Below are positions 6,340-16,302 of a stretch of 64,000 nt of DNA, in pieces; position 1 is the first letter of the stretch; each line of letters opens with the position of its first letter. The notes under the pieces are model-generated. The model was not told the DNA's origin and ran no database searches. It worked only from the letters and a program-made list of their open reading frames with translations. Both the position numbers and the translations under genes were made by a program. The DNA is from Clostridia bacterium (GTDB lineage: Bacteria > Bacillota > Clostridia > Lachnospirales > Lachnospiraceae): NCBI GenBank assembly GCA_009929615.1, contig SAAB01000001.1:1-64000 (forward strand), in the 5' to 3' direction.

Positions 6340-7326
6340 TTATACGGCTGTATAATAAATGATGTTTTTTTCTTTGTGGCGGACAATTCTGTCGCGTTTA
6401 ATCAGATAGTCCAGATGTGAAATGGTTTCACCGATGGCGAACCATTTCTGCTGTATCGGGAACTCGGCCCAGTTTTTGCCGCGCATGGACCAGGTCATAC
6501 GTGCGCCTATTTCACAGGCGTTAAGCCCAGGCTCTTGCTGAATAATGGAAAGTGTCTGATTGATACGGCGGTCATGGTGCTCTTCGATTTGCTCGATGCG
6601 TTCGTAGACATCCATGTCGTTTTTTCTGTGGGCCGGTAATGTTAAGGAAATATCCAGGGAACGAATTTTTTTCAGACTTTCCAGATAATTTCCAAGAGAA
6701 TCTTCCACATCACGCCACATGGTAATGTTCGGAGTAATATCGAATAAAATATGGTCTCCGGAGAAAAGAATCTTTTCCTGTTCCATAAAAAGACAGGTGT
6801 GTCCAGGCGTGTGTCCGGGGGTCCATATGCATCGAAAAGTATAGTCACCAATAGTAAATATTTCATTATCATAGATGGACTGAACTTTAAAAAGATATTC
6901 GGGTGCATAACTGCGGGCTGGATTTACCTCCCGCTGTAATAAAATCAAATCTTTTGAGAGACCTTCACGATAAAATTTTTCTTCCATCCAGGACCAGTTG
7001 TCGCCAACATAAGTGCGGGTAAGATAGCTGTAATCCACATGGCTCATAAAAACCCTTGTTTTATCGGTCACTATGTGATTGACAAGGCCAACATGATCTG
7101 AATGTAGATGGGTAAGAAACAAAGTTGTGCGGTTCATATCAATATCCAGTTCCTTTAAGCCTTCAGTAAGAGCTGAGAGACATTCGGGCTGATTGAAGCC
7201 CGTATCAATAACAAGATTTTCTGCGGGCGTTTTTAGAATATATGAATTGAGAACTTTTAATGGATTATTTGGCAGTGGAACGGAAATTTTATAGATGTCC
7301 GGTTTTGTATTAATTTGTTCAACCAT
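6340..7326 (-). CDS. MBL-fold metallo-hydrolase with C-terminal winged helix
   Basis: The 328-residue product has a metallo-beta-lactamase fold (residues about 15-235). The metal motif is THLHSDHVG, with further ligands in TPGHTPGHT, SGDHILFD and PAHRK near 232. The last 90 residues form a small alpha-helical part like that found after the hydrolase domain in many soluble MBL enzymes of this subgroup. AGGAGG precedes the ATG. It is a single gene on the minus strand. The substrate is not clear; relatives act on thioesters or phosphoesters. Confidence 0.82.
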   Translation of the reverse strand: MVEQINTKPDIYKISVPLPNNPLKVLNSYILKTPAENLVIDTGFNQPECLSALTEGLKELDIDMNRTTLFLTHLHSDHVGLVNHIVTDKTRVFMSHVDYSYLTRTYVGDNWSWMEEKFYREGLSKDLILLQREVNPARSYAPEYLFKVQSIYDNEIFTIGDYTFRCIWTPGHTPGHTCLFMEQEKILFSGDHILFDITPNITMWRDVEDSLGNYLESLKKIRSLDISLTLPAHRKNDMDVYERIEQIEEHHDRRINQTLSIIQQEPGLNACEIGARMTWSMRGKNWAEFPIQQKWFAIGETISHLDYLIKRDRIVRHKEKNIIYYTAV

Positions 7327-7447
7327 TGGGAACCTCCTGTAAATATTTGCTGCTATCAGTATAGCATAAATTCATATCAGCGGACATAATTTTAGGTATG
7401 AATCCTTCTGTTTTGCGGATACTATGAAAAAACAGGAAGGTGAAAAA

Positions 7448-8110
7448 ATGAATCAGGAAAAAGATGAAAAGCTTCGGGAAAATGGTCAGATTATATTGGA
7501 GAATAACAGGGCGGATTACCGCATATTGCTCTTATCAATTATTGGTGAGATAGAAGGGCATGAAGCGGCACCAAATCAGAGTAAGGCAACCCAGTATGAC
7601 CATGTTCTGCCTCGGCTGGCAGCATTTGAAGATGATGATGAATTAGAAGGGCTTCTTGTCCTTTTAAATACCCAGGGAGGCGACGTGGATGCAGGACTGG
7701 CGATTGCAGAAATGATAGCAACCTTGAGCAAACCAACGGTATCTCTGGTGCTGGGCGGTTCCCATTCTATAGGAGTGCCATTGGCGGTATCGACAAATTA
7801 TTCTTTTATCGTAGAATCGGGGACCGTGCTCGTCCATCCTGTACGCATGGGCGGCACTGTTATTGGAGCACCTCAGAGTTTTGCTTATTTTAAACGCGTT
7901 CAGGATAGAATTACGAGATTTATAGCGAGACATAGTCATACAACAAAGGAAGACCTTGAACAAATGATGATGGATAATACAGAATTAACAAAAGATTTGG
8001 GAACCATACTTGTTGGAAAAGAGGCAGTGGAGGCCGGAATTATTGACGAGGTTGGAGGAATATCCCGAGCACTGGAACATTTAAAGGCTATGATTGAATC
8101 GGGAAAATAA
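7448..8110 (+). CDS. tepA: ClpP-class serine protease TepA
   Basis: This is a 220-residue crotonase/ClpP-fold protease of the TepA (translocation-enhancing protein) family, thought to degrade signal peptides or help export at the membrane. The family landmarks are present: LNTQGGDVDAGLAIAEMI, the serine in GGSHSIGVPLA, and the catalytic His in VHPVRMGG. The start is set at 7448, because GGAAGGTG lies just ahead of it while an upstream in-frame ATG at 7424 has no ribosome site. In Bacillus tepA lies next to spoIIIE. Here uppP sits between tepA and the ftsK/spoIIIE gene, a partly kept neighbourhood. Confidence 0.85.
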   Translation: MNQEKDEKLRENGQIILENNRADYRILLLSIIGEIEGHEAAPNQSKATQYDHVLPRLAAFEDDDELEGLLVLLNTQGGDVDAGLAIAEMIATLSKPTVSLVLGGSHSIGVPLAVSTNYSFIVESGTVLVHPVRMGGTVIGAPQSFAYFKRVQDRITRFIARHSHTTKEDLEQMMMDNTELTKDLGTILVGKEAVEAGIIDEVGGISRALEHLKAMIESGK

Positions 8111-8117
8111 TGAATTT

Positions 8118-8158
8118 TTACCGGAAAATTCTGTTAAAACTACTGGGTTTTCCGGTAA
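8118..8158. terminator. Hairpin after tepA
   Basis: TTACCGGAAAA (8118-8128) pairs perfectly with TTTTCCGGTAA (8148-8158) around a 19-base loop. No T-tract follows on the plus strand, so it may be a weak terminator or a transcript-end stabiliser. Confidence 0.5.
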
Positions 8159-8189
8159 GAAAAAACAAAAAACGACGTAAACTATCATT

Positions 8190-8218
8190 TTGACAAAGGC
8201 ATTAATATGTAGTATGAT
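8190..8218 (+). promoter_or_regulatory. Housekeeping promoter of uppP
   Basis: TTGACA at 8190-8195, a 17-bp spacer and TATGAT at 8213-8218 give an almost perfect sigma-A promoter 38 bases ahead of the uppP ATG. Confidence 0.85.
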
Positions 8219-8255
8219 TAGTTTAATTGAGTGAATTTTGACGGAGGGAAATTAT

Positions 8256-9134
8256 ATGAGTCTTCTACAAGCAATTTTGATGGGATTAATTCAGGGAATA
8301 GCTGAATTTTTACCGATCAGTAGTTCTGGACATTTAGCGATATTTCAGTACATATTTAAGGTGAATACAGATACAGGAATGCTATTTGAGGTAATGCTTC
8401 ATTTAGGAACTCTGGTTGCAGTATGTGTCGTTTTCTGGAAAGATGTTAAGAAACTGTTTATGGAAGGAATCCATCTGTTGGTGGATGCCTGTGGAAATTT
8501 AAAAACTTTTTTTGTGACGAAATTTCGTCATGGAGAAGGAGAGTATCGCCGAGTTATAACGAATGCATATCGTAAGTTTGTACTTTTGATTCTTATTACA
8601 ACGATTCCGACAGGAATTATTGGTATTGTACTGAGCGGTGTTGTTGATACGGCATCAAGTTCTTTACTTATACCTGGAATCTGCCTGATTATTAATGCTA
8701 TTGTATTATTAATCGTTGGTTCTTTGCCGGGAGGTAAGAAAAAAGTCAAAGCTTCTTCTTATAAAGATGCGGCTGCGATTGGTGTAGCTCAGGGTATTGC
8801 AGTTCTTCCTGGAATTTCACGTTCGGGTTCGACGATTTCAGCATGTCTGGCTTTAGGATTTGACCGGAGTTTTGCTGTAAAATATTCTTTTATAGCTTCA
8901 TTACCAGCGATTGTTGGTGCTAATCTTTTAGAACTCAGACATCTTGGAACAGCTGTTTCTTCAGGTGGGAATTTCTTATATTATATCATTGGTATGGTTG
9001 TTGCGGGAGTTGTGGGATATATTTGTATCCGCATCATGATGTACGTAGTAACGAATAAGAAGTTCACCTATTTTGCATATTACTGTGCAGCTGCAGGTGT
9101 TATATCATTGATTTTCAATTTCTTTATTAAATAA
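8256..9134 (+). CDS. uppP: Undecaprenyl-diphosphatase UppP (BacA)
   Basis: This 292-residue polytopic membrane protein recycles the lipid carrier for cell wall synthesis by removing a phosphate from undecaprenyl diphosphate, and confers low-level bacitracin resistance. Both active-site motifs are present: QGIAEFLPISSSGH near residues 14-27 and PGISRSGSTI in the C-terminal half. About seven to eight membrane segments are visible. The ATG at 8256 has GGAGGG upstream; the earlier in-frame TTG at 8238 has no ribosome site. It has its own strong promoter (8190-8218) and is followed by a long hairpin, so it is monocistronic. Confidence 0.95.
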   Translation: MSLLQAILMGLIQGIAEFLPISSSGHLAIFQYIFKVNTDTGMLFEVMLHLGTLVAVCVVFWKDVKKLFMEGIHLLVDACGNLKTFFVTKFRHGEGEYRRVITNAYRKFVLLILITTIPTGIIGIVLSGVVDTASSSLLIPGICLIINAIVLLIVGSLPGGKKKVKASSYKDAAAIGVAQGIAVLPGISRSGSTISACLALGFDRSFAVKYSFIASLPAIVGANLLELRHLGTAVSSGGNFLYYIIGMVVAGVVGYICIRIMMYVVTNKKFTYFAYYCAAAGVISLIFNFFIK

Positions 9135-9149
9135 TTAATCGAAACTTTA

Positions 9150-9192
9150 AATGCTATTGCGAAATGTCGGCAAGATATTTCGCAATAGTATT
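9150..9192 (+). terminator. Long perfect hairpin after uppP
   Basis: A 16-bp stem pairs 9150-9165 with 9177-9192 (one G-T pair). The T-tract that follows is poor (CTATTTAG), but its place 15 bases after the uppP stop argues for a terminator. Confidence 0.65.
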
Positions 9193-9221
9193 CTATTTAG
9201 GGCTTTTAGGAGGTTTTTTTG

Positions 9222-11879
9222 ATGGCTGGAAAGCAGCAAAAAACAACATCCGGGCGGAAGGCACCGGCAAAGAAAAAAACTGTATCAGGAAATAGCAGAC
9301 GTAAAACGCCGGCATTGACTAAAGAAGAAAAAGCAAAACAGGCTGGAATCCGTGACGAGGTTGTTGTTCTTACAATACTTGCACTGAGTATTTTGCTGGT
9401 ACTCAGTAATTTTAATTTATGTGGAAGACTGGGACAGGCCATTTCAAATGTGACCTTTGGTCTCTTTGGATTTATGGCATACTTTTTCCCATTGGTATTT
9501 TTCTTTGGTGTTTCTTTTTTTATAGCAAATCGTTCAAATCGAGTTGCAAAGATAAAATTAGGAGCGTCCATCTTTTGTTATCTATTTTTAGCAATATTCG
9601 TACATATGGTTTCTGAACCCTATGATAAGGCAATTACGGCACTTCAGGCATATCGAGACAGTGCAGCCGGCCATAGTGGCGGTGGTCTTATCGGCAGCGG
9701 CGTTGTCCATATTCTGCATCCTCTTTTAGGAACAGTCGGCTGTTATGTTGTGATTATTGTATTAATTCTGATTAGTGTTGTATTGATGACACAGAAATCA
9801 ATATTTATTCCTTTGAGCAAAAAAGGCAAGACAGCATACGTTAAAGCATCGGAGCATCATAAGGAACAGAAAGAACTTCGCAGAAAAGAAAAAGAAGTTC
9901 AAAAAGTGGCTCGTGGAGCCGGAGGAAATCGAACGGTATCCTTTAATGAAATTCGGGAAAAATTTGAAAAGAAGGACCTGAATTTTGATTTGGCTCAGCA
10001 GCCGGAAGAAGCAGTGCCGGAGGTAAAACCAGTCACTGAAAAACCTGTGAAGAAGAACCGCAGTGAGGCTAAGAAGCCGGCGGTGGATGAGATTACGGAA
10101 GAGATTATCCTTCCATTACAGGATTTAGATGCGATTCCGGTAAATCATATGGAACCAATTCAGCCAATTGAGGTTGCTGAACCATCTTCTTCAGCGAAAA
10201 AGCCATCTTTTGTGATGCCAAAGGGCGATATGAAACCGATTCAGATTGAGGATGAACCGGATTTTCTTGAGGATGAGCCAGTAGTCGGAGCGGATTTGGA
10301 GGTTTCACCGGAAGCCAGAGAAAAAGCGGCGGCAAAAGCAGCAGCCAGCAAGGTGGATGGCCCGAGTGAAGCGGAAAAGCAGGCGACAGCAGAAGATATT
10401 GAAGCGGCTTTAGAGCAGAAGCCGGAATATGTATTTCCACCGATGGATTTACTTGTTCCCGCAAAGCCTTCAGGTGCAGGGAATTCTGATGAACATTTAA
10501 GGCAGACGGCTTTGAAGCTGAAATCAACATTGGAAAGCTTTGGTGTAAAAGTTCAGGTTACAAATGTAAGCTGTGGACCAAGCGTTACCAGATATGAACT
10601 TCAGCCGGAACAAGGTGTCAAAGTTAGTAAGATCTTAAGTCTCTCAGATGATATTAAATTGAACCTTGCAGTGGCAGATATACGTATTGAAGCACCAATT
10701 CCGGGAAAAGCAGCGATTGGTATCGAAGTACCTAATAAAGAGAACACAACGGTGACTCTCAGAGAACTCTTAGAAAGTAAAGAGTTTAGGGAAAGTCATT
10801 CAGATATAGCTTTTGCGGCCGGTCGTGATATCAGTGGCAAAGTAATTCTGGCAGATATAGCAAAGATGCCTCATCTGCTTATTGCCGGAGCTACAGGCTC
10901 TGGTAAATCCGTTTGTATCAATACATTGATTATGAGTATTATTTATAAAGCAACCCCTGAGGATGTACGGTTGATTATGGTGGACCCTAAGGTGGTAGAG
11001 CTTAGTGTTTATAACGGTATTCCACATTTGCTTATTCCGGTAGTAACAGACCCTAAAAAAGCAGCAGGTGCTTTGAACTGGGCCGTTATGGAGATGACAG
11101 ACCGTTATAAAAAGTTTGCGGAACTGAATGTCAGGGATGTAAAGGGCTATAATGAAAAAGTAGAACAGGCAGAATTTGCAAGCCCGGATTATCCAAAACT
11201 GCCGCAGATTGTTATTATTGTCGATGAACTTGCAGATTTGATGATGGTTGCTCCGGGTGAAGTAGAGGATGCCATCTGTCGGTTAGCTCAGTTAGCGAGG
11301 GCATGTGGTATTCATCTTGTTATTGCGACACAGCGGCCTTCCGTTAATGTTATTACTGGTCTGATTAAGGCGAATATTCCTTCAAGAATTGCATTTTCCG
11401 TATCTTCCGGAGTTGATTCCAGAACAATCATTGATATGATTGGTGCAGAAAAGCTTCTTGGAAAAGGGGATATGCTCTTTTATCCGTCAGGTTATCAAAA
11501 ACCTCTCAGGGTACAGGGCGCCTTTGTTTCAGATAAAGAAGTCAATGATGTTGTTGCTTTCCTTAAGGAAAGCCAGAATGATCAGGTTCATTACAATGAG
11601 GATATTACCTCCAAGATTACCAGTGCAGGTCCGGCGGACTCAGGTGCAGGTGCAGAACATGACGTCTATTTTGTCGATGCAGGCAAATTCATCATTGATA
11701 AGGACAAGGCATCCATTGGGATGCTGCAACGTGTCTTTAAAATCGGCTTTAACCGTGCGGCTCGTATTATGGATCAATTATATGAGGCAGGCGTGGTTGG
11801 ACCGGAAGAGGGAACGAAACCGCGTAAGGTATTGATGTCCCCGGAAGAATTTGAAAACTATGTTGAGGAATCCGTTTAA
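9222..11879 (+). CDS. ftsK: DNA translocase FtsK/SpoIIIE
   Basis: This is an 885-residue membrane-anchored motor that pumps chromosomal DNA at the division or sporulation septum. The N-terminus has a basic lead and four membrane segments (about residues 45-195). A long Pro/Glu/Lys-rich linker runs to about residue 410. The motor carries Walker [10 protein letters not shown] at about 556 and Walker [13 protein letters not shown]. The C-terminal gamma winged helix ends in [21 protein letters not shown] at 9222 is preferred over the adjacent TTG at 9219, because AGGAGG lies 8 bases away. The length fits the family. The next gene, fhs, starts 19 bases downstream. Confidence 0.95.
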   Translation: MAGKQQKTTSGRKAPAKKKTVSGNSRRKTPALTKEEKAKQAGIRDEVVVLTILALSILLVLSNFNLCGRLGQAISNVTFGLFGFMAYFFPLVFFFGVSFFIANRSNRVAKIKLGASIFCYLFLAIFVHMVSEPYDKAITALQAYRDSAAGHSGGGLIGSGVVHILHPLLGTVGCYVVIIVLILISVVLMTQKSIFIPLSKKGKTAYVKASEHHKEQKELRRKEKEVQKVARGAGGNRTVSFNEIREKFEKKDLNFDLAQQPEEAVPEVKPVTEKPVKKNRSEAKKPAVDEITEEIILPLQDLDAIPVNHMEPIQPIEVAEPSSSAKKPSFVMPKGDMKPIQIEDEPDFLEDEPVVGADLEVSPEAREKAAAKAAASKVDGPSEAEKQATAEDIEAALEQKPEYVFPPMDLLVPAKPSGAGNSDEHLRQTALKLKSTLESFGVKVQVTNVSCGPSVTRYELQPEQGVKVSKILSLSDDIKLNLAVADIRIEAPIPGKAAIGIEVPNKENTTVTLRELLESKEFRESHSDIAFAAGRDISGKVILADIAKMPHLLIAGATGSGKSVCINTLIMSIIYKATPEDVRLIMVDPKVVELSVYNGIPHLLIPVVTDPKKAAGALNWAVMEMTDRYKKFAELNVRDVKGYNEKVEQAEFASPDYPKLPQIVIIVDELADLMMVAPGEVEDAICRLAQLARACGIHLVIATQRPSVNVITGLIKANIPSRIAFSVSSGVDSRTIIDMIGAEKLLGKGDMLFYPSGYQKPLRVQGAFVSDKEVNDVVAFLKESQNDQVHYNEDITSKITSAGPADSGAGAEHDVYFVDAGKFIIDKDKASIGMLQRVFKIGFNRAARIMDQLYEAGVVGPEEGTKPRKVLMSPEEFENYVEESV

Positions 11880-11898
11880 GCGGGAGGAGAAAAAAGAG

Positions 11899-13569
11899 AT
11901 GAAAACCGATATTCAGATTGCACAGGAAACAAAGATGGAATTAATTAAGAATGTGGCAGCAAGATTAGACATTCATGAAGACGAACTTGAATTTTACGGT
12001 AAATATAAAGCAAAATTCTCAGACGAACTCTGGGACAGAATCAAGGATGAACCGGATGGCAAACTTATTCTTGTAACTGCTGTCAATCCAACACCGGCAG
12101 GTGAAGGAAAAACTACCATTAGTGTTGGTCTTGGTGAAGCTATGGGTGTTTTGAATAAAAAAGCAGTTCTTGCCTTGAGAGAGCCATCTCTTGGACCATG
12201 TTTTGGTGTCAAAGGTGGTGCAGCAGGTGGCGGATATGCACAGCTTATTCCTATGGAAGAATTGAATCTTCATTTTACTGGAGATTTCCATGCTATTACA
12301 TCTGCAAACAATCTACTGGCAGCTATGCTGGATAATCACATCCATCAGGGAAATGCATTAAGAATTGATCCGAATCAGATTATTTGGAAACGCTGTGTAG
12401 ATATGAATGATAGAGCTCTTCGTAATATCGTTGTAGGCCTTGGTGCTAAAGCGGATGGTGTTGTAAGAGAAGATCATTTTGTTATTTCCGTAGCATCAGA
12501 AATTATGGCAATTCTCTGTCTTGCGAATGATATGAAAGACTTGAAAGAGATGCTGGGACGTATTATCGTTGCTTATAATTATGATGGTGAGCCTGTCAGA
12601 GCAAAGGATTTGAAGACTGTTGGTTCTATGGCAGCTCTTTTGAAAGAGGCTATTAAACCAAATATGATTCAGACCCTGGAACATACACCGGCTATTGTTC
12701 ATGGCGGACCATTTGCGAATATTGCCCATGGCTGTAATAGTGTTCGTGCAACAAAGATGGCTTTGAAGATGGCTGATTATGTTATTACAGAAGCTGGATT
12801 TGGCGCAGATTTGGGTGCTGAGAAGTTTTTTGATATTAAGTGCCGTAAAGCGGGTCTTACACCTTCAGCCGTTGTCCTTGTTTCCACAGTAAAAGCCATG
12901 AAATATAATGGTGGCGTTGCTAAGAAAGATTTGGCTCAGGAAAACATGGAAGCACTGAAAAAAGGTATTGTCAATTTAGAGAAGCATATTGAAAATCTTC
13001 AGAAATACAATGTGCCAATCGTGGTCACTCTGAATAAATTCATTACAGACAGCCAGAACGAATTAGATTATATTAAAGAGTTCTGTGAAGCTAAAGGCTG
13101 TGAATTCGCTTTAGCCGAAGTGTGGGAAAAAGGCGGACAGGGCGGTATCGAACTGGCTAATAAGGTGCTGGATACTCTTGAAAACAAAGAGAGCAATTTC
13201 AAAGTGTTATATCCGGACAATGCATCTTTAAAAGAAAAGATTGAAACCATTGCTACAGAAATCTATGGAGCGGATGGTGTAACATATACAGGTGCTGCAG
13301 AAAAAGCACTGGCTCGTATTGAGGCGATGGGAATGGGAGATTTACCGGTTTGTATGGCTAAAAATCAGTATTCCTTATCCGATGACCCGAATAAGCTGGG
13401 ACGTCCTACAGGATTTTCAGTAAATGTCAGAGAAGTATACGTCAGTGCAGGTGCAGGTTTTGTTGTAGCTATTACAGGAACGATTATGACCATGCCAGGA
13501 TTGCCTAAAGTACCGGCAGCAGAGGCCATTGATGTCGATGAAGATGGAAATATTGTAGGATTATTCTGA
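11899..13569 (+). CDS. fhs: Formate-tetrahydrofolate ligase
   Basis: This 556-residue cytosolic enzyme joins formate to tetrahydrofolate using ATP, feeding one-carbon units to purine synthesis and, in acetogens, to the methyl branch of acetyl-CoA synthesis. The ATP-binding loop [10 protein letters not shown] and the following [26 protein letters not shown] and TGDFHAI blocks are all intact. ATG at 11899 has GGGAGGAG upstream; an in-frame ATG inside the ftsK end has no ribosome site. folD follows directly, so the two consecutive tetrahydrofolate steps are co-transcribed. This pair alone does not show that the organism is an acetogen. Confidence 0.96.
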   Translation: MKTDIQIAQETKMELIKNVAARLDIHEDELEFYGKYKAKFSDELWDRIKDEPDGKLILVTAVNPTPAGEGKTTISVGLGEAMGVLNKKAVLALREPSLGPCFGVKGGAAGGGYAQLIPMEELNLHFTGDFHAITSANNLLAAMLDNHIHQGNALRIDPNQIIWKRCVDMNDRALRNIVVGLGAKADGVVREDHFVISVASEIMAILCLANDMKDLKEMLGRIIVAYNYDGEPVRAKDLKTVGSMAALLKEAIKPNMIQTLEHTPAIVHGGPFANIAHGCNSVRATKMALKMADYVITEAGFGADLGAEKFFDIKCRKAGLTPSAVVLVSTVKAMKYNGGVAKKDLAQENMEALKKGIVNLEKHIENLQKYNVPIVVTLNKFITDSQNELDYIKEFCEAKGCEFALAEVWEKGGQGGIELANKVLDTLENKESNFKVLYPDNASLKEKIETIATEIYGADGVTYTGAAEKALARIEAMGMGDLPVCMAKNQYSLSDDPNKLGRPTGFSVNVREVYVSAGAGFVVAITGTIMTMPGLPKVPAAEAIDVDEDGNIVGLF

Positions 13570-13589
13570 TATCAGGAGGAAGACAGAAG

Positions 13590-14435
13590 ATGACACAGAT
13601 TATTGATGGAAAAAAGATTTCAGCTGAAATAAAAGATGAATTAAAGGCAAAGGTAGCCGAATTAAAAGCCGAAGGCAAAGAGATTACTTTGGCCGTTATT
13701 CAGGTAGGCAGTGACCCGGCTTCAACGGTATATGTGGGTAATAAGAAAAAGTCCTGTGCTTATATTGGTATCCGGTCTTTAGCCTATGAACTTCCGGAAG
13801 ATACAACGGAGGAAGAACTGCTGCATTTAGTTGAAGAACTTAATGAGAGCAAAGATGTTCACGGAATTCTTGTACAGCTCCCTTTGCCAAAACAGATTAA
13901 TGAAGATAAAATCATTAAGGCTATCGCTCCGGCGAAGGATGTGGATGGATTTCATCCTCAGAGTGTGGGTGCCTTAAGCATCGGCCAGCCAGGGTTTGTA
14001 TCCTGTACACCGGCAGGAATCATTCAGCTTTTAAAACGAAGCGGTGTTGAAATCGATGGAAAAGAATGTGTCATTGTGGGACGTAGTAATATTGTTGGTA
14101 AACCAATGGCTTTACTGCTTCTTAGAGAGAACGGAACGGTTACTGTCTGTCATTCCCACACAAAGAATTTAAAAGAGGTTTGCAAACGGGCAGATATTCT
14201 TGTGGCTGCGATTGGTAAACCTAAATTTTTCAATCATGAATACGTTAAAGAAGGTGCGGTTGTTATTGATGTAGGCATCCACCGGAATGAGAATAATAAA
14301 CTTTGCGGTGACGTGGACTATGATGATGTATTTGACCACGTATCTGCGATTACACCTGTTCCAGGTGGTGTTGGACCGATGACAATAGCTATGCTGATGT
14401 ACAATTGTGTGCAGGCAGCTGAAATGGAGATTTAA
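13590..14435 (+). CDS. folD: Methylenetetrahydrofolate dehydrogenase/cyclohydrolase FolD
   Basis: This is a 281-residue bifunctional enzyme that interconverts 5,10-methylene-, methenyl- and 10-formyl-tetrahydrofolate with NADP(H). The catalytic lysine lies in STVYVGNKKKSC. Other landmarks are GILVQLPLP, KDVDGFHP, the nucleotide-binding IVGRSNIVGKPMA and the C-terminal PVPGGVGPMTIAML. AGGAGG precedes the ATG. It lies 20 bases after fhs, and rimO starts three bases after its stop, suggesting one operon from ftsK or fhs through cinA. Confidence 0.96.
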   Translation: MTQIIDGKKISAEIKDELKAKVAELKAEGKEITLAVIQVGSDPASTVYVGNKKKSCAYIGIRSLAYELPEDTTEEELLHLVEELNESKDVHGILVQLPLPKQINEDKIIKAIAPAKDVDGFHPQSVGALSIGQPGFVSCTPAGIIQLLKRSGVEIDGKECVIVGRSNIVGKPMALLLLRENGTVTVCHSHTKNLKEVCKRADILVAAIGKPKFFNHEYVKEGAVVIDVGIHRNENNKLCGDVDYDDVFDHVSAITPVPGGVGPMTIAMLMYNCVQAAEMEI

Positions 14436-14438
14436 TTA

Positions 14439-15776
14439 ATGAAGATATTGTTTGTTTCATTGGGCTGTGATAAAAATCTGGTAGATTCCGAGGTTATGCT
14501 CGGGCTGCTCAGAGACAGAGGCCATGAAATTACGAATGATGAGAATGAGGCTGAAGTTATTGTTGTCAATACCTGCAGCTTCATCCACGATGCCAGAGAA
14601 GAGAGTGTCCAGAATATTCTTGAAATGGCTGAATTAAAAAAGAATGGATGCTGCAGATTATTAGTTGTTGCAGGTTGTCTGGCTGAAAAATATCGGGATG
14701 AGATTCTTTCAGAACTTCCGGAAGTTGATGCTGTGATTGGGACAACTGCTTATGATGAAATTTGTGAAGTGATTGAACGCAGCCTTTTAGGAGAAAGAGT
14801 TCAGGCATTTGAATCTGTAGACAGGCTTCCCTTAACCCGGACAAAGCGGGTGATAACAACGGGAGGATATTCCAGTTATCTTAAAATTGGTGAAGGCTGT
14901 GATAAACACTGCACCTACTGTATTATACCGAAGCTTAGAGGTAACTACAGAAGTGTGCCATTGGAATATGTACTGGAGGATGCCAGAATGCTGGCTGAGG
15001 CCGGTGTTAGAGAGATTAATATTGTAGCTCAGGAAACAACGACCTGGGGAAAAGATATCTATGGAGAAAAGCGTTTCCATGAGCTTTTGCGCGCTTTGTG
15101 CCAGGTTGAAGGTATTCAGTGGATTCGATTACTTTATTGTTATCCGGAAGAGATTACGGATGAGTTGATTGAAGTAATTCGTACGGAGCCGAAGATATGC
15201 CATTATCTGGATATGCCGATTCAGCATAGCAGCAATCGTATATTAAAGCGTATGGGGCGGAAAACTTCCAGAGAGGAACTGGTAGAGGTTATTGAAAAAC
15301 TTCGCCGGGAAATTCCGGATATCGCACTGAGAACGACATTGATTACCGGTTTTCCAGGGGAAACAGAGGAAGACCACGAAGATTTGAAGGCTTTTATTGA
15401 GGATATGAAATTTGACCGGTTGGGTGTATTTACCTATTCCCCTGAGGAAGGAACACCGGCAGCGGCTATGGCAGATCAGATATCCGAAGATATAAAAGAA
15501 GACCGAAAAGAGGAACTCATGATTCTTCAGCAGCAGATTTCTGCAGAAAAAACAGGAGCTATGGAAGGCAAAACCATCGAAGTACTTGTTGAGGGACGCA
15601 TTCCGGAAGAAGGTATCTATGTAGGCAGAACTTACAGAGATGCACCGGAAGTTGATGGCTATATTTTTCTTAATGCGGAAGAAGAGATTATATCCGGTGA
15701 TTTTGTCATGGCAAAGGTTACCGGTGCTGACGAATATGATTTGACAGGAGATGTAATATATGAATTTACCGAATAA
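14439..15776 (+). CDS. rimO: Ribosomal protein S12 methylthiotransferase RimO
   Basis: This 445-residue radical SAM enzyme adds a methylthio group to an aspartate of ribosomal protein S12. The N-terminal UPF0004 domain supplies three cysteines for an auxiliary 4Fe-4S cluster (SLGCDKN, VNTCSFI, VAGCLAEKY). The radical SAM cluster motif is CDKHCTYC at about residue 150. The C-terminal TRAM domain begins near residue 380. SLGCDKNLVDSE at the N-terminus is characteristic of RimO rather than MiaB. It starts 3 bases after folD and its last 17 bases overlap pgsA. Confidence 0.95.
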   Translation: MKILFVSLGCDKNLVDSEVMLGLLRDRGHEITNDENEAEVIVVNTCSFIHDAREESVQNILEMAELKKNGCCRLLVVAGCLAEKYRDEILSELPEVDAVIGTTAYDEICEVIERSLLGERVQAFESVDRLPLTRTKRVITTGGYSSYLKIGEGCDKHCTYCIIPKLRGNYRSVPLEYVLEDARMLAEAGVREINIVAQETTTWGKDIYGEKRFHELLRALCQVEGIQWIRLLYCYPEEITDELIEVIRTEPKICHYLDMPIQHSSNRILKRMGRKTSREELVEVIEKLRREIPDIALRTTLITGFPGETEEDHEDLKAFIEDMKFDRLGVFTYSPEEGTPAAAMADQISEDIKEDRKEELMILQQQISAEKTGAMEGKTIEVLVEGRIPEEGIYVGRTYRDAPEVDGYIFLNAEEEIISGDFVMAKVTGADEYDLTGDVIYEFTE

Positions 15777-16302
15777 ACTGACTGTATTAAGAGTCATTAT
15801 GATACCATTTTTTGTATTTTTCTATTTGACGGGGCATGTCTATATTGCAGATATTCTGTTTATTATCGCCAGTCTGACGGATTTGGCGGATGGAAAGATT
15901 GCAAGAAAATATAATCTGGTTACAAACTTTGGAAAGTTTATGGACCCATTGGCAGATAAGCTTTTGGTGGCAGCAGCTTTAATTTGTTTTATTGAAGTGA
16001 ATCGAATTCCAGCATGGATTGTATTGGTTATTATCAGTCGAGAATTTATTATCAGTGGTTTTCGTCTGGTTGCCGCTGAGGGTGGCAAGGTTATTGCAGC
16101 AGGATATTGGGGAAAAATCAAAACGGCTGTAACAATGGTTACGATTGTTTTTATGATTCCTAATTTTGGCGGTATATTCTTTGGCGCTGCATGGATATAT
16201 CCGGTAGAGCAGATTTTAATTTATGCATCTTTAATCCTTACAATCATTTCGCTTTTAGATTATCTTTTGAAAAATAAGGATGTGCTAGGAGGAGAAATGT
16301 AA
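15760..16302 (+). CDS. pgsA: CDP-diacylglycerol-glycerol-3-phosphate 3-phosphatidyltransferase
   Basis: This 180-residue membrane enzyme makes phosphatidylglycerol phosphate, the committed step of phosphatidylglycerol synthesis. The CDP-alcohol phosphatidyltransferase signature runs from DLADGKIARKY to KFMDPLADK, with the spaced Asp residues intact. About four to five membrane segments are visible. The gene overlaps the end of rimO by 17 bases and its TAA overlaps the cinA ATG (TAATG), so translation is coupled across the three genes. Confidence 0.93.
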   Translation: MNLPNKLTVLRVIMIPFFVFFYLTGHVYIADILFIIASLTDLADGKIARKYNLVTNFGKFMDPLADKLLVAAALICFIEVNRIPAWIVLVIISREFIISGFRLVAAEGGKVIAAGYWGKIKTAVTMVTIVFMIPNFGGIFFGAAWIYPVEQILIYASLILTIISLLDYLLKNKDVLGGEM